64,000 bases of DNA from Erinaceus europaeus (taxonomy: Eukaryota; Chordata; Mammalia; Eulipotyphla; Erinaceidae), in the NCBI RefSeq assembly GCF_950295315.1, contig NC_080172.1, positions 118,205,724 to 118,269,723 of the forward strand. The letters run 5' to 3'. The position numbers were made by a program, and so were the translations under genes. Position 1 is the stretch's first letter, and each line of letters starts with the position of its first letter. Shown one piece after another: positions 20,569 to 30,925 of this stretch. A model generated the notes under the pieces. The model searched no databases and was not told the origin of the DNA. It was given only the letters and a program-made list of their open reading frames with translations.

Positions 20569-21784
20569 TATGTATTCCCCAATTTATTTTTCTTGTTGTT
20601 AGCCAAGCAGAACAGGCAAATGATAGCCAGTGACTCACTCAGACTGCGCTCATATGAAAGTCAGAGCTGCCGTGACATTCCCAGCCAGGAATGTGCCACT
20701 ATGGACCCGTGTGATCTTTGTTGGGCTTTGAATTATTAAGACTTGGGCTACGGCGGTCACTCTTTCATCAACCCTCATTCTCTAGCTCAGGCTCACATCC
20801 GTACTAATGCAGTGATGCTCTTTTTCTCAAACTCATGCCCTCAGAAGTCCATGTTAAGGCAACTTAAATATCCCCTCACATGCAGGTCAGTGCAGAAGAT
20901 GTCCCTTTAAACGTGACTTTCCAAGTGATTTTAAATGTAACCTTTCCATGGTCTGATATCTAGTCAACCACACACCTGTACTTAGACTCTGTCAGCGGTT
21001 AAACTGACGCACGTATCCTGGGACCCTCTGATTTCAAAGAGCGGGTCATATAAGAACACAGACCGTCAGCTGAACTAACACGGAATATCTGCTATGCAAA
21101 AAGGGAAAAGACATTAGCCCTCCGCCCTATTCATTCTGGGAGTGATTATGAAATACTTTGATGCACATGACATTGTGTGGCATACTGCAAACATAACTCT
21201 GTGGAGGTAGTTAAAACCCCTGCTTTCTTGGAGCTCAGAGTCTGCAGGGAAAACCAGGGGCAGGGTGGGGGTGAGATGGGGGTAGGAAGGACTGGAGTAG
21301 GGTAGACAAACAGAAGAGAATTGCAAGGAAACGAGAGGCTGAAGTGGGTGGAGCCAGATGGGGCATGGAGGCAGTGCAAGGACCTCTCATAGGTAAAGCA
21401 GTTAAGAGTCTTGGCAGGAAACACACAGTTCATTCAAACTGGGAAACGGAATTGGGTTCAACACTTGCTGCTTACAAAGCAAGAGGAATGGTGTAATAGC
21501 CAGGGCTTAGGAACCGTGGAATTCACCACCAGCTTGAGGCCCCAGAGTACAAGGGCAAGGAGCACATGCAGGAGTCTGAAGAGGTGGCTGGTGGGAAACT
21601 CATCTGATAGAAGCTTCCGCGTCTGCAGAACCATCAGTTAGTGGCAGCATAGACTCAGGCTCAGCTCTTTGATTCTCCAGTGTGTCCTTTGCTCTGTTCA
21701 GTTCCAAGCCTGCCGTAGCAAGGTACTGGGGGCTGAACAGCAGCTTAAAGGAACACGGATGCATTACCTCACAGCTCTGGAGAT
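20569..21784. other. Unique intergenic DNA, no gene seen
   Basis: About 1.2 kb without recognisable repeats. Frames reach 95 codons with no known family. This is the longest interspersed-repeat-free stretch in the left third of the window. Confidence 0.45.
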
Positions 21785-22112
21785 TAAAAATGCACAATTG
21801 GGAATCGGGCGGTGGCGCAGCGGGTTAAGCGTATGTGGCGCAAAGCGCAAGGACCGGTGTAAAGATCCCTGTTCGAGCCCCACCTGCAACTCCATCTGCA
21901 GGGGGGTCACTTCACAGGCGGTGAAGCAGGTCTGCAGGTGTCTTTCTTTCTCTCCCCCTCTCTGTCTTCCCCTCCTCTCTCCATGTCTCTCTGTCCTATC
22001 CAACAACAACGACATCAATAAAAACAACAATAATAAACTACAACAATAAAACAACAAGGGCAACAAAAGAGAATCAATCAATCAATCAATATTTTTTTTT
22101 AAAAATGCACAA
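21785..22112 (+). mobile_element. SINE S1 with target-site duplication
   Basis: AAAAATGCACAAT occurs at about 21786 and 22100. The tail ends in (AATC)n. Confidence 0.9.
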
Positions 22113-22249
22113 TCAAGGTGGCAGCAAGGTTGACCTTTTTTTTTTTTTGTCTTCAGTGATTCCAGTAAAAGATGTGTTCCTTGTCCTGACCCTAGTTTCT
22201 GACAGGTATTAGTCATCCTTGGCCCTTCCTTCCCCATCTCCCCACCTTT

Positions 22250-22325
22250 GCTTTCTCCTGAGTTTCAGGTTCAATCCCTTACACCACCATAAGCCAGAGC
22301 TAAGCAGTGCTCTGGTAAAAATACA
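22250..22325 (+). mobile_element. S3 fragment
   Basis: CAGGTTCAATCCCTTACACC, ACCATAAGCCAGAGCTAAG, GCAGTGCTCTGGTAAAAA; the head is missing. Confidence 0.75.
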
Positions 22326-22331
22326 CACGCG

Positions 22332-22610
22332 CGGGAGTCGGGCGGTGGCGCAGCTGGTTAAGGGCACGTGGCGCAAAGCACAAGGACCGGCATAAGGATC
22401 CCGGTTGGAGCCCCCGGCTCCCCACCTGCAGGGGAGTCGCTTCACAGGCGGTGAAACAGGTCTGCAGGTGTCTGTCTTTCTCTCCCCCTCTCTGTCTTCC
22501 CCTCCTCTCTCCATGTCTCTCTGTCCTGTCCAACAACGGCAATGGCAATAGTAACAACAATGATAAACAACAAGAGCAACAAAAGGGAAAATACATATTA
22601 AAAAAATTAA
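22332..22610 (+). mobile_element. SINE S1 inserted in a CA/CG microsatellite
   Basis: S1 flanked on the left by ATACACACGCGC and on the right by an ACACAC/GCGCGC microsatellite, so the host tract was split. Confidence 0.85.
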
Positions 22611-22611
22611 A

Positions 22612-22690
22612 AACACACACACATTCATATACACACTCACACGCAAGCGCGCGCGCACACACACGCACACACACACACACACACACCCGC
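22612..22690. repeat. (CA)n/(CG)n microsatellite
   Basis: ACACACACACATTCATATAC, then GCAAGCGCGCGCGCAC and CACACACAC. Alternating purine-pyrimidine, prone to Z-DNA. Confidence 0.9.
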
Positions 22691-22759
22691 ACATATATTA
22701 ATTCCAAATTGGAAGCAAGCTAAAGACTCATGGACACTAAGTCGTGGCTGACTATAACT

Positions 22760-22900
22760 GGACACTCAGTCAGGGAGGTGGCTCAGTGGTAGAGCACAGG
22801 ACGTGTAAGCTCGAGGCCCAAAGTTCAGCTCCTGGCACTGGACATGCCAGAGCAATGCTCTGCTCATTCCCATTCCTCTATCATGAAATAAGGCTTTAAA
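22760..22900 (+). mobile_element. SINE S5
   Basis: GGAGGTGGCTCAGTGGTAGA head, GTTCAGCTCCTGGCACTGG, GAGCAATGCTCTGC, and a weak A-rich tail. Confidence 0.65.
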
Positions 22901-23231
22901 ATAATGAAGAAAAAATTAAAAATATGATGGAATACTTATGAAGTAATGAAACCACAACTAGGTTGGGTGTTGTAAATTTAACTTAAAAGGGGTTCATTAG
23001 GACTTCGGTGCTTAAGGATTCACGGTGGGTTTATTAGGCCATGGGACATATATTTAGATTTAAAGCATGGGACATATATTTAGAAATAAGCACTTATCAT
23101 CAGGGGTTAAGAGCATGGTAGGTCCATAAAGTCTGAGTATAGTTATCAAAAGTTTAGTCCCATAAGATAAACAATTATCAGCTGAAGTAAAGGTTGCTCA
23201 TGGCTGTAAAGGGCTCTAAATGTTTACCGGT
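22901..23231. other. AT-rich unique DNA
   Basis: No gene seen. GGGACATATATTTAGA occurs twice, 27 bp apart, at about 23043 and 23070. Confidence 0.5.
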
Positions 23232-23492
23232 GGGGGTCGGGCGGTAGCGCAGCAGGTTAAGCAAATGTGCTGCAAAGCATAAAGACCGGCATATGGATCC
23301 GGTTCGAGCCCCGACTCCTCACCTGCAGAGGAGTCGCTTCACAGGCAGTGAAGCAGGTCTGCAGGTGTCTGTCTTTCTCTCCCCCTCTGTCTTCCCCTCC
23401 TCTCCATTTCTCTCTGTCCTATCCAACAACGACAACATCAGTAACAACAACAACAACAACAACAACAACAAAAACAATAAAACAACAAGGGC
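23232..23492 (+). mobile_element. SINE S1, interrupted in its tail
   Basis: S1 head and body, then an (AAC)n tail up to CAACAAGGGCA, where an S4 is inserted. The S1 tail resumes at 23717 and ends near 23790. Confidence 0.9.
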
Positions 23493-23716
23493 AGGGGCCA
23501 AGGTGGTGGCGCACCTGGTTGAGCACATGCATTACAATGCGCAAAGACCTGGGTTCGAGTCCCCGGTCCCCACCTGCAGGGGGAAAGCTTTATGAGTGGT
23601 GAAGCAGGGCTGAAGGTGTCTCTCTGTCTCTCTCCCTCTCTATCACCCCCTTCCCTCTTGATTTCTGGCTGTCTCTATCCAATAAATTAAAATAATAATA
23701 ATAATAAACATAAAAA
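23493..23716 (+). mobile_element. SINE S4 nested in S1
   Basis: Well-preserved S4: GGGCCAAGGTGGTGGCGCAC head, GGGTTCGAGTCCCCGG B box, GGGGGAAAGCTTTATGAG, TATCCAATAAATTAAAATAA tail. AACAAGGGCA flanks it on both sides. Confidence 0.9.
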
Positions 23717-23790
23717 AAAACAAGGGCAACAAAAGGGGAGGACAAAAATTAAGAAATAAATCTCTAAAAAAAATAGAATAAAAAAGTTTA
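23717..23790 (+). mobile_element. S1 tail, right part
   Basis: AAACAAGGGCAACAAAAGGG and AAATAAATCTC end the interrupted S1. The next 250 bp (23791-24039) show no recognisable feature. Confidence 0.8.
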
Positions 23791-24039
23791 CCGGCTAGCA
23801 GAGTCACAGGTGTTCAGTTCCCAGGAACTGTTGACACTGTTGACTGGCTACGGAAGAAGGGCAAAGGCTAGAAGAAGAAGTTCCCAGGAGAAGTGGCCAT
23901 GGCGGGTACCTGGCGCACCTCCTTGGAGATGAAGCAGCAGGCAGAGAGTGGCCTGCCCCAGGCCGGAGCCTTTCATTCCTTTCTCTGTGTGTTCCGCCTC
24001 AGGCTGACATCATGCCTGTGCTAACAGTCTCAAACTCCT

Positions 24040-24235
24040 GCTGGGGTCACGACAGTTGGGGAGCAGTATAACAACTGTTTGCAAAAGCCTCTCCTGCCTG
24101 AGCTCTGAGGCCCCGGGGTTCCATCCCCAGCACCACCATCAGCCGGCGCTGTAGCAGGGCTCTGGGCTCTCTCTCTGTAGCTTTCTCTCTGTGTCTCTCT
24201 TTCATGAGAAATCAATGAAAAGGCTCAAACACAAA
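24040..24235 (+). mobile_element. SINE S3
   Basis: GGGGAGCAGTATAACAACTG head, CAGCACCACCATCAGCC, GCAGGGCTCTGGGCTCTCTC, and a weak A-rich end. Confidence 0.75.
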
Positions 24236-24795
24236 CTTGAAAGTGCAATGCACTTCAGCTGTGCGCTGCTTAGCCATGGGGACATCTAAGAAACGTCACT
24301 AGGCGACTTCCCTGCTTGACAGTGCCATCGAATCCAATCACACACACCTAGAACGTCCCTGGGCCGCATGAGATGGTCTACGGGAACTGCTGTCTGTGCC
24401 CTCTGACTGTGACCGAAATCTTGCTGAATGACAACACACAGCAATTTGGGTGAATCTTAGAGAGTAATAGTGAGCTGGAGAAATCAGATATCACAGAATT
24501 CAGAACCAGGACCAAATGACTGGTAGTGCTGAGAGAAGTGCGGCCAGGTAGCTGCACAGACAGGAAGGAAGTGAATGACGTAAAGTCCAGCAGGAGCAGA
24601 TGGGTGTGATCTGGCCCAGGAACACGAGAAGAGGGTTTCTGAAGCTCTAGAAATGCTCACTGGGATATTTGCTAAGCTGTATTTATATGTGTTAGAGATT
24701 TTTCATAAATCAATCAATCTGATTTTTAATGTAAAAATGAAAAAGAAGACATAAAGCTGAAAATGTGAGTTGCTAGTTAAGAAAGAAATTAGTGT
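24236..24795. other. Unique intergenic DNA, no gene seen
   Basis: AT-balanced, no open frame of 60 codons, no recognisable repeat. Confidence 0.5.
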
Positions 24796-24955
24796 GGTCT
24801 GGGAGGTGGTGCAGTGGATAAAGCACTGGATTCTCAACCGTGAGGTTCTGAGTTCGATCCCCGGCAACACATGTACCAGAGTGATGTCTGTCTGGTTCTT
24901 GCTCTCCTCCTATCTTTCTCATGAATAAACAAATAAATTCTTCTTAAAAAAAGAA
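24796..24955 (+). mobile_element. SINE S2
   Basis: CTGGGAGGTGGTGCAGTGGA head, GATCCCCGGCAACACATG, AATAAACAAATAAATTC tail. Confidence 0.9.
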
Positions 24956-24989
24956 AGGAATTCGTTTTTAGTTGAAGGGGAAATGAAGG

Positions 24990-25115
24990 AAACTAGAGGG
25001 GAGAGAGAGCATAATGGTTATGCAGAAATTCTCGTGCCTGAGGCTCACATTTCCCAGGTTCAATGCCGCCGCCACACACATGCATCAGCCAAAGCTGAGC
25101 AGTGCGCTGGTAAAA
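24990..25115 (+). mobile_element. SINE S3
   Basis: GAGAGCATAATGGTTATGC head, CGTGCCTGAGGCTCAC, GAGCAGTGCGCTGG. Confidence 0.8.
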
Positions 25116-25628
25116 CAAACACACAAACTGATGTAAGTGAACTTCACGCACATGTTGCGTTATAAAATATTTTAAGTGTGTTATTGATGAGGTTGAATTT
25201 GCAACCTCGTAAACTAAATGGAAGTCTTATATTTACTCAGCTTATGAGTCGAGGCTAAGTGATAAATGCTTAAGTGATAGCTTTTTTCTTTTTCATTTCT
25301 CTGCTATCCGGTGTTAAACCATGAAGACTTCATTGCTGTGTAGTTGTTTCACTGTAAGCGTCTGACTTGATCCATTCAAAATGCAGACTTGTGTCTCCAC
25401 ACTTGTCTCAGATAGTTAAAAGAACCCGAATCATGATGATAATGACCTCTACAAAGAATCACAGTTAGAAAGCAAACACTACTATCTGAGGTACTTTGTA
25501 ATCACCGAGACATTTTCACCCTGTGCGTGCAAGCCGTGATGGCTTATGGTTGACTTATTTGTGTCTATCTTGTTGCCAATTGTATGGTATCAAGTTGTAT
25601 GGTATCTGAGGTACCTCTCTAGCTCTAA
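25116..25628. other. Unique AT-rich DNA, no gene seen
   Basis: Contains the short direct repeat TTGTATGGTATC at about 25579 and 25595, and ATCTGAGGTAC at about 25486 and 25604. Confidence 0.5.
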
Positions 25629-25998
25629 TTAAAACATTTTTTTGATTTAATAATGATTAATAAGACTGTAAGATCACAGGGGTACACTTCCACACAGATC
25701 CCACCTCCAGAGTCCCTGTCCCATCCCCTCCATTGGAAGCTTCCCTGTTCTTTATCCCTCTGGGAGTGTGGACCCAAATTCTTTATGGGGAGCAGAAGGT
25801 GGGAGCTCTGGCTTCTGTCATTGCATCTCAACTGGACATGGGTGTTGGCAGGTGGATCCACACCCCCAGCCTGTGTCTGTCTGTCCCTAGTGGGGCAGGG
25901 CTCTGGGGAGGGGAGGCTCCAGGACACATGGCGAGGTCGTCTGCCTGGAGAAGTCAGTATGGCATCACGGTAGCATCTGTAATTTGGTTGCTAAAACA
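25629..25998 (-). mobile_element. L1 3'UTR, older subtype
   Basis: Reverse copy with CCATTGGAAGCTTCCCTG and CAGCCTGTGTCTGTCTG. It ends at a T-rich tract (TTTTTTTGATTTAATAATG). Confidence 0.85.
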
Positions 25999-25999
25999 T

Positions 26000-26130
26000 T
26001 TTAGCATGACTAGGGAGACAGATCAGTGGTAGAGTGCAGACCTTACAAACCTGAAGCCTCAGTTTGATCCCCAGCACAGCATATACCTGAACTGAACAGG
26101 GCTCTGGTATCTCTCTCTCTCAGCTATGAA
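26000..26130 (+). mobile_element. SINE S5
   Basis: GGGAGACAGATCAGTGGTAG head, GATCCCCAGCACAGCATATA, CAGGGCTCTGGTATCTC, then CAGCTATGAAATGAA. Confidence 0.65.
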
Positions 26131-26267
26131 ATGAATTTGGGAGGCTGGCAAAACAGTTCCCCTGGATATTGTGCCTGCCTTCCCATGTGTGAGACTCAAG
26201 TGTTAAGACAGAAACAGAGAGGTACAGAAAGAGAGGGGGAAGAGAAAGAGCAAGAGCAAGAGAAAGA

Positions 26268-26297
26268 GAACTCTGGTACAACATTGTACCAGAGTTC
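26268..26297. repeat. Perfect 14 bp inverted repeat with 2 bp loop
   Basis: GAACTCTGGTACAA at 26268-26281 is exactly complementary to TTGTACCAGAGTTC at 26284-26297. It lies next to a GAGAAAGAGCAAGAGC purine tract. Confidence 0.95.
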
Positions 26298-26587
26298 TCC
26301 TCAATGTGGTGGGGCCTGGGCTCAGTCTGTACATAGCAAAGTAGCCCACTAGTCGAGTGAAGGCTTTGCCAGCCCCCAGACCTTGCTTTTGAAAATTCCG
26401 GTTACTTTCAGGCCTCCACACAGGACAGAGTCAGAAACACATCCACACATCTGCCCGTGTTGTTACGCATTAAACGCCGCAGATTCCTACTGACCTCTTC
26501 CATTCCGATCCAACAGCAAGGAGACGCTTCAAGTGGACCCACTGTCCAGTGTGTAGGTTCCTTCCCCAACACCAAGAGATCTATTAT

Positions 26588-29015
26588 CAGTGTTAGTAGT
26601 AGTATTTGTAGTAGTACTACTAGTAGTACAACTGTAGTCGCACTGTCGTACCGTAGTGTGGTGGTAGTAGTAGCAGCACTGTAGCGTTGTAGTAGCAGTA
26701 GTGTAGTCGTATTATAGTATTGTAGTATTGTAGTCGTATTATAGTCGTAGTAGTATTGTAGTAGTATTGTAGTGGCAGTAGTGTAGTAGTATTATAGTAG
26801 TAGTATTGTAGTAGTATTGTAGTGGCAGTAGTGTAGTCGTATTATAGTAGTAGTATTGTAGTAGCAGTAGTGTAGTCATATTATAGTAGTAGTATTGTAG
26901 TAGTATTGTAGTGGCAGTAGTGTAGTCGTATTATAGTAGTAGTATTGTAGTAGCAGTAGTGTAGTAGTATTATAGTAGTAGTATTGTAGTAGCAGTAGTG
27001 TAGTCGTATTATAGTAGTAGTATTGTAGTGGCAGTAGTGTAGTAGTATTATAGTAGTAGTATTGTAGTAGCAGTAGTGTAGTCGTATTATAGTAGTAGTA
27101 TTGTAGTGGCAGTAGTGTAGTCGTATTATAGTAGTAGTATTGTAGTAGCAGTAGTGTAGTCGTATTATAGTAGTAGTATTGTAGTAGCAGTAGTGTAGTC
27201 GTATTATAGTAGTAGTATTGTAGTAGTATTGTAGTAGCAATAGCAGTGTTATAGTAGTAGTATTATAGTAGTATTGTAGTGGCAGTAGTAGTATTATAGT
27301 AGTAGTATTGTAGTAGTATTGTAGTAGCAGTAGCAGTATTATAGTAGTAGTATTGTAGTAGTATTGTAGTGGCAGTAGTGTAGTCGTATTATAGTAGTAG
27401 TATTATAGTAGTATTGTAGTGGCAGTAGTAGTATTATAGTAGTAGTATTGTAGTAGTATTGTAGTGGCAGTAGTAGTATTATAGTAGTAGTATTGTACTA
27501 GCTGTAGTGTAGTAGTATTATAGTAGTAGTATTGTAGTAGTATTGTAGTGGCAGTAGTAGTATTATAGTAGTAGTATTGTACTAGCTGTAGTGTAGTAGT
27601 ATTATAGTAGTAGTATTGTAGTAGTTAGTAGCAGTAGTAGCAGTATTGTAGTATTAGAGTAGTATTATAGTAGTAGCAGTAGCATTGTAGTAGTATTATA
27701 GTGGTAGCATTGTAGTAGTATTACAGCAGTAGCATTGTAGTAGTATTACAGTAGTAGCATTGTAGTAGTATTATAGTAGTAGCATTGTAGTAGTATTATA
27801 GTAGTAGCATTGTAGTAGTAGCAGTAGCATTGTAGTAGTATTATAGTAGTAGCATTGTAGTAGTATTATAGTAGTAGCATTGTAGTAGTAGCAGTAGCAT
27901 TGTAGTAGTATTATAGTAGTAGCATTGTAGTAGTAGCAGTAGCAGTAGCATTGTAGTAGTATTACAGCAGTAGCATTGTAGTAGTATTACAGTAGTAGCA
28001 TTGTAGTAGTATTAGAGCAGTAGCATTGTAGTAGTATTATAGTGGTAGCATTGTAGTAGTATTACAGCAGTAGCATTATAGTAGTATTACAGTAGTAGCA
28101 TTGTAGTAGTATTATAGTAGTAGCATTGTAGTAGTATTATAGTAGTAGCATTGTAGTGGTATTATAGTAGTAGTATTGTAGTAGTAGTATTATAGCATTA
28201 GCATTGTAGTAGTATTATAGTAGTAGTATCGTAGTAGTATTATAGTAGGAGTATTGTAGTAGTATCATAGTATTAGCATTGTAGTATTATAGTAGTAGTA
28301 CTGTAGTAGTATTATTGTAGTAGTATTATAGTAGTAGTATTGTAGTAGTAGTATTATAGCATTAGCATTGTAGTAGTATTATAGTAGTAGTATCGTAGTA
28401 GTATTATAGTAGGAGTATTGTAGTAGTATCATAGTATTAGCATTGTAGTATTATAGTAGTAGTACTGTAGTAGTATTATTGTAGTAGTATTATAGTAGTA
28501 GTATTGTAGTAGTATCACAGCAGTAGCAATGTAGTAGTATTACAGCAGTAGTATTGTAGTAGTATTATAGTAGTAGGATTGTAGTAGTATTGTAGTAGTA
28601 GCATTGTAGTAGTATTACAGCAATAGCATTGTAGTAGTATTACAGCAGTAGCATTGTAGTAGTATTACAGCAGTAGCATTGTAGTAGTATTATAGTAGTA
28701 GTATTGTAGTAGTATTATAGTAGTAGCATTGTAGTAGTAGCAGCATTGTAGTAGTATTATAGTAGTAGTATTATAATAGTATTGTAGTAGTTAGTAGCAG
28801 TAGCATTGTAGTAGTATTATAATAGTAGCATTGTAGTAGTATTACAGCAGTAGCATGGTAGTAGCATGGTAGTAGTATTATAGTAGTAGCATTGTAGTAG
28901 CATTGTAGTAGTTAGTAGCAGTAGTATTGTAGTAGTATAATTGTAGTAGTACTATAGTAGTAGTAGTATTATAGTGGTATTGTAGTAGTTAGTAGCAGTA
29001 ATAGTAGTGTAGTAT
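26588..29015. repeat. TAG/CTA-type triplet-based array, 2.4 kb
   Basis: Built almost wholly of TAG, TAT, CAG and TTG triplets, as in GTAGTAGTATTATAGTAGTA. The left part (to about 27600) carries GTGTAGTCGTATTATAG and TTGTAGTGGCAGTAG blocks; the right part carries GTAGCATTGTAGTAG and TTACAGCAG. Segments are themselves duplicated, for example a block with TATAGCATTAGCATTG at 28191 and 28355. The only long frame (26881-27240, - strand) is a reading of the repeat. Confidence 0.95.
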
Positions 29016-29017
29016 TT

Positions 29018-29393
29018 TATTGCCACCAGGGTTATTGCTGGGGCTCAATACTGGCACCACGAATCCACTGTTCCCGGTGACCATCTTTCCATTTTTCTCT
29101 CTCTCTCTCTTTTCCTTTTGAGTTTTTCATTATTTATTTTCCCTTTTGTTGCCCTTGTTGTTTTATTGTTGTTCTTATTGATGTCATCATTGTTGGATAG
29201 GACAGAGAGAAATGGAGAGAGGAGGGGAAGACAGAGAGGGGGAGAGAAAGACAGACACCTGCAGACCTGCTTCACCGCCTGGGAAGTGACTCCCCTGCAG
29301 GTGGGGAGCCGGGGGCTCGAACCGGGATCCTTACGCCGGTCCTTGCGCTTTGCGCCACGTGCGCTTAACCCGCTGCGCCACCGCCCGACTCCT
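29018..29393 (-). mobile_element. SINE S1-long
   Basis: Reverse S1-long whose 3' end (TTGCCACCAGGGTTATTGC) lies directly against the end of the triplet array, then a near-consensus S1 body and head. Confidence 0.9.
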
Positions 29394-29595
29394 TTTGCCT
29401 CCTTTTTATTTTCCTATATAGGACAGTGAGAATGTGAGAGAGGAGAGAGGAGACAGAGAAGAAGGGAGACAGAGAGACACCTACAGACGGCTTCACCACT
29501 CGTGAGCTCCCCCCCGCTGGTAGAGCAGGGCTCATACCCAGGTCCTTGTGCCTAGCAATGTGTGTTCTTAACTAGGTGTGCCACATCCATTCCTC
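29394..29595 (-). mobile_element. SINE S4
   Basis: Reverse S4: ATATAGGACAGTGAGAATG, GGCTTCACCACTCGTGAGC, GGCTCATACCCAGGTCC, CTAGGTGTGCCACATCC. Confidence 0.75.
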
Positions 29596-29619
29596 ATGAA
29601 ACCTATTTTCAACCATTTA

Positions 29620-29735
29620 AAACGCAGCCAGGGAGGGAAATACAGCTTTGCATGAAGCTTTGGGTTTGATATTGACACCGCATATCCCCAGAACAATGCT
29701 CTACTGCACCTCTCTTTCATAAAATAAATACATTT
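29620..29735 (+). mobile_element. Degraded SINE (S5-like)
   Basis: CAGGGAGGGAAATACAGCTT, GAACAATGCTCTACTGCACC, CATAAAATAAATAC tail. Confidence 0.5.
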
Positions 29736-29756
29736 AAAAGTCATTTCTAATAATAA

Positions 29757-29930
29757 TTTCAGGGACTGGAGAGGGATAGTTCACTGTGTGGGGTGAAGCC
29801 CAGGTTTGAGCCCAGGCACAACATGAGAGGTGTGGTGGCAGCTGAGGAAGCTCTGGTTCTGTCCTCTCTCCCTCTCTCCCCATCTCTCTGCCTCTGCCTC
29901 CCTCTTTACCAGAATAAAAAGTCAATCTAG
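29757..29930 (+). mobile_element. SINE S6
   Basis: GGGACTGGAGAGGGATAGTT head, CACAACATGAGAGGTGTGG, a CT-rich stretch, AGAATAAAAAGTCAATC tail. It matches 1-113 at its 3' half. Confidence 0.6.
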
Positions 29931-29984
29931 AGCAGTGAAATCATGCATGCACATGGTGTCTCTCCCTTCCTTCCCCCCCCCTCA

Positions 29985-30120
29985 TTTAAAGATTTTACTG
30001 ATTTATTAATAAGAGAGAGGGGGGGCAGACATCACCCTGGTACATGTGCTGCTGGGACTGAACTCAGGACCTCATACTTGAGTGTCCAGTGCTTTACCCA
30101 CTGTGCCACCTCCTGGATTA
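29985..30120 (-). mobile_element. SINE S2
   Basis: Reverse S2: AAAGATTTTACTGATTTATT, CATGTGCTGCTGGGACTG, CACTGTGCCACCTCCTGG. Confidence 0.85.
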
Positions 30121-30184
30121 CTCTCTCTTTCATAACTAAGTTCATATTAAGTATAATCCTATTAAAAATGTTTCTCCATTTTTT

Positions 30185-30446
30185 TTAATGCTTCCAGTGG
30201 TATTTATTGCTGGGGCTCAGTGCCTGCACCATGAATCCACTGCTCCTGGAGGCCATCTTTTTCCTTTTGTTGTTGTTGTTGTTGTTGTTATTGTTGGATA
30301 GGACAGAGAGAAATGGAGAGGGGAGGGGAAGAGAGGGAGAGGGAAAGAAAGATAGATACCTGCAGACCTGCTTCACCTCTTGTGAAGTGACCCCGGTGCA
30401 GGTGGGGAGCCAGGGGCTTGAACTGGGATCCTTGTGCTTTGTACTA
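30185..30446 (-). mobile_element. SINE S1-long, interrupted by an LTR
   Basis: Reverse S1-long up to CCTTGTGCTTTGTACTA. A solo LTR is inserted here, and the SINE head resumes at 30886. Confidence 0.9.
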
Positions 30447-30885
30447 TGTTGTTTTCGCCGGGCTATGTTGTTTTCGCCGGGCTGGCTTCACGGGCGGGTA
30501 ACAGACGACCAGGGACTCATGGCTGAGCTGTAGGCAGTATCTCTTTATTCATGCAGGACGCAGCACAATCTAAGACGAGCTAAGTTAAACTCAAAGTACA
30601 GTACCGTAAAACTCACAATGCTGTCTTTATATATACTTGCCAAGTAAGGTGGAAACAGGATGTGACATAGAGAGGGTGGAGAGAAAAGTGACTGGTGAAA
30701 ATCAGAGTGTGACAAAGAGGGGGCAGAGCAGGCGAGAATCCTATCACTGAACCACCAATGCCCTGGAGGGAGGGTGGAACTTGTTAACAGTGGTTACGTA
30801 AATAGAATGCAGTGGTTATGTAAATAGTGTTAAGCAGGGGGGATTTAAACCAAATGAAACAGAAGGGGTCTCATGCATACCAACA
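30447..30885 (-). mobile_element. Solo LTR of an endogenous retrovirus
   Basis: A 439 bp block starting TG and ending CA, flanked by the 6 bp duplication GTACTA (30441-30446 and 30886-30891). On the - strand an AATAAA signal lies about 100 bp before the end. The right-hand 90 bp match another LTR at 45413. No internal retroviral sequence is present, so this is a solo LTR left by recombination. A 19 bp block with TTGTTTTCGCCGGG is duplicated at its + strand start. Confidence 0.88.
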
Positions 30886-30925
30886 GTACTATGTGTGCTT
30901 AATCTGGTACCCTACCGCTTGGCCC
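30886..30925 (-). mobile_element. SINE S1 head, right part
   Basis: GTACTATGTGTGCTTAATC and CCCTACCGCTTGGCCCC complete the SINE interrupted at 30446. Confidence 0.85.

Noticed and set aside
26881..27240. 119-codon Tyr/Thr/Asn-rich frame on the - strand
   Set aside because: A direct reading of the triplet array. It is open because the array keeps a 3 bp register.
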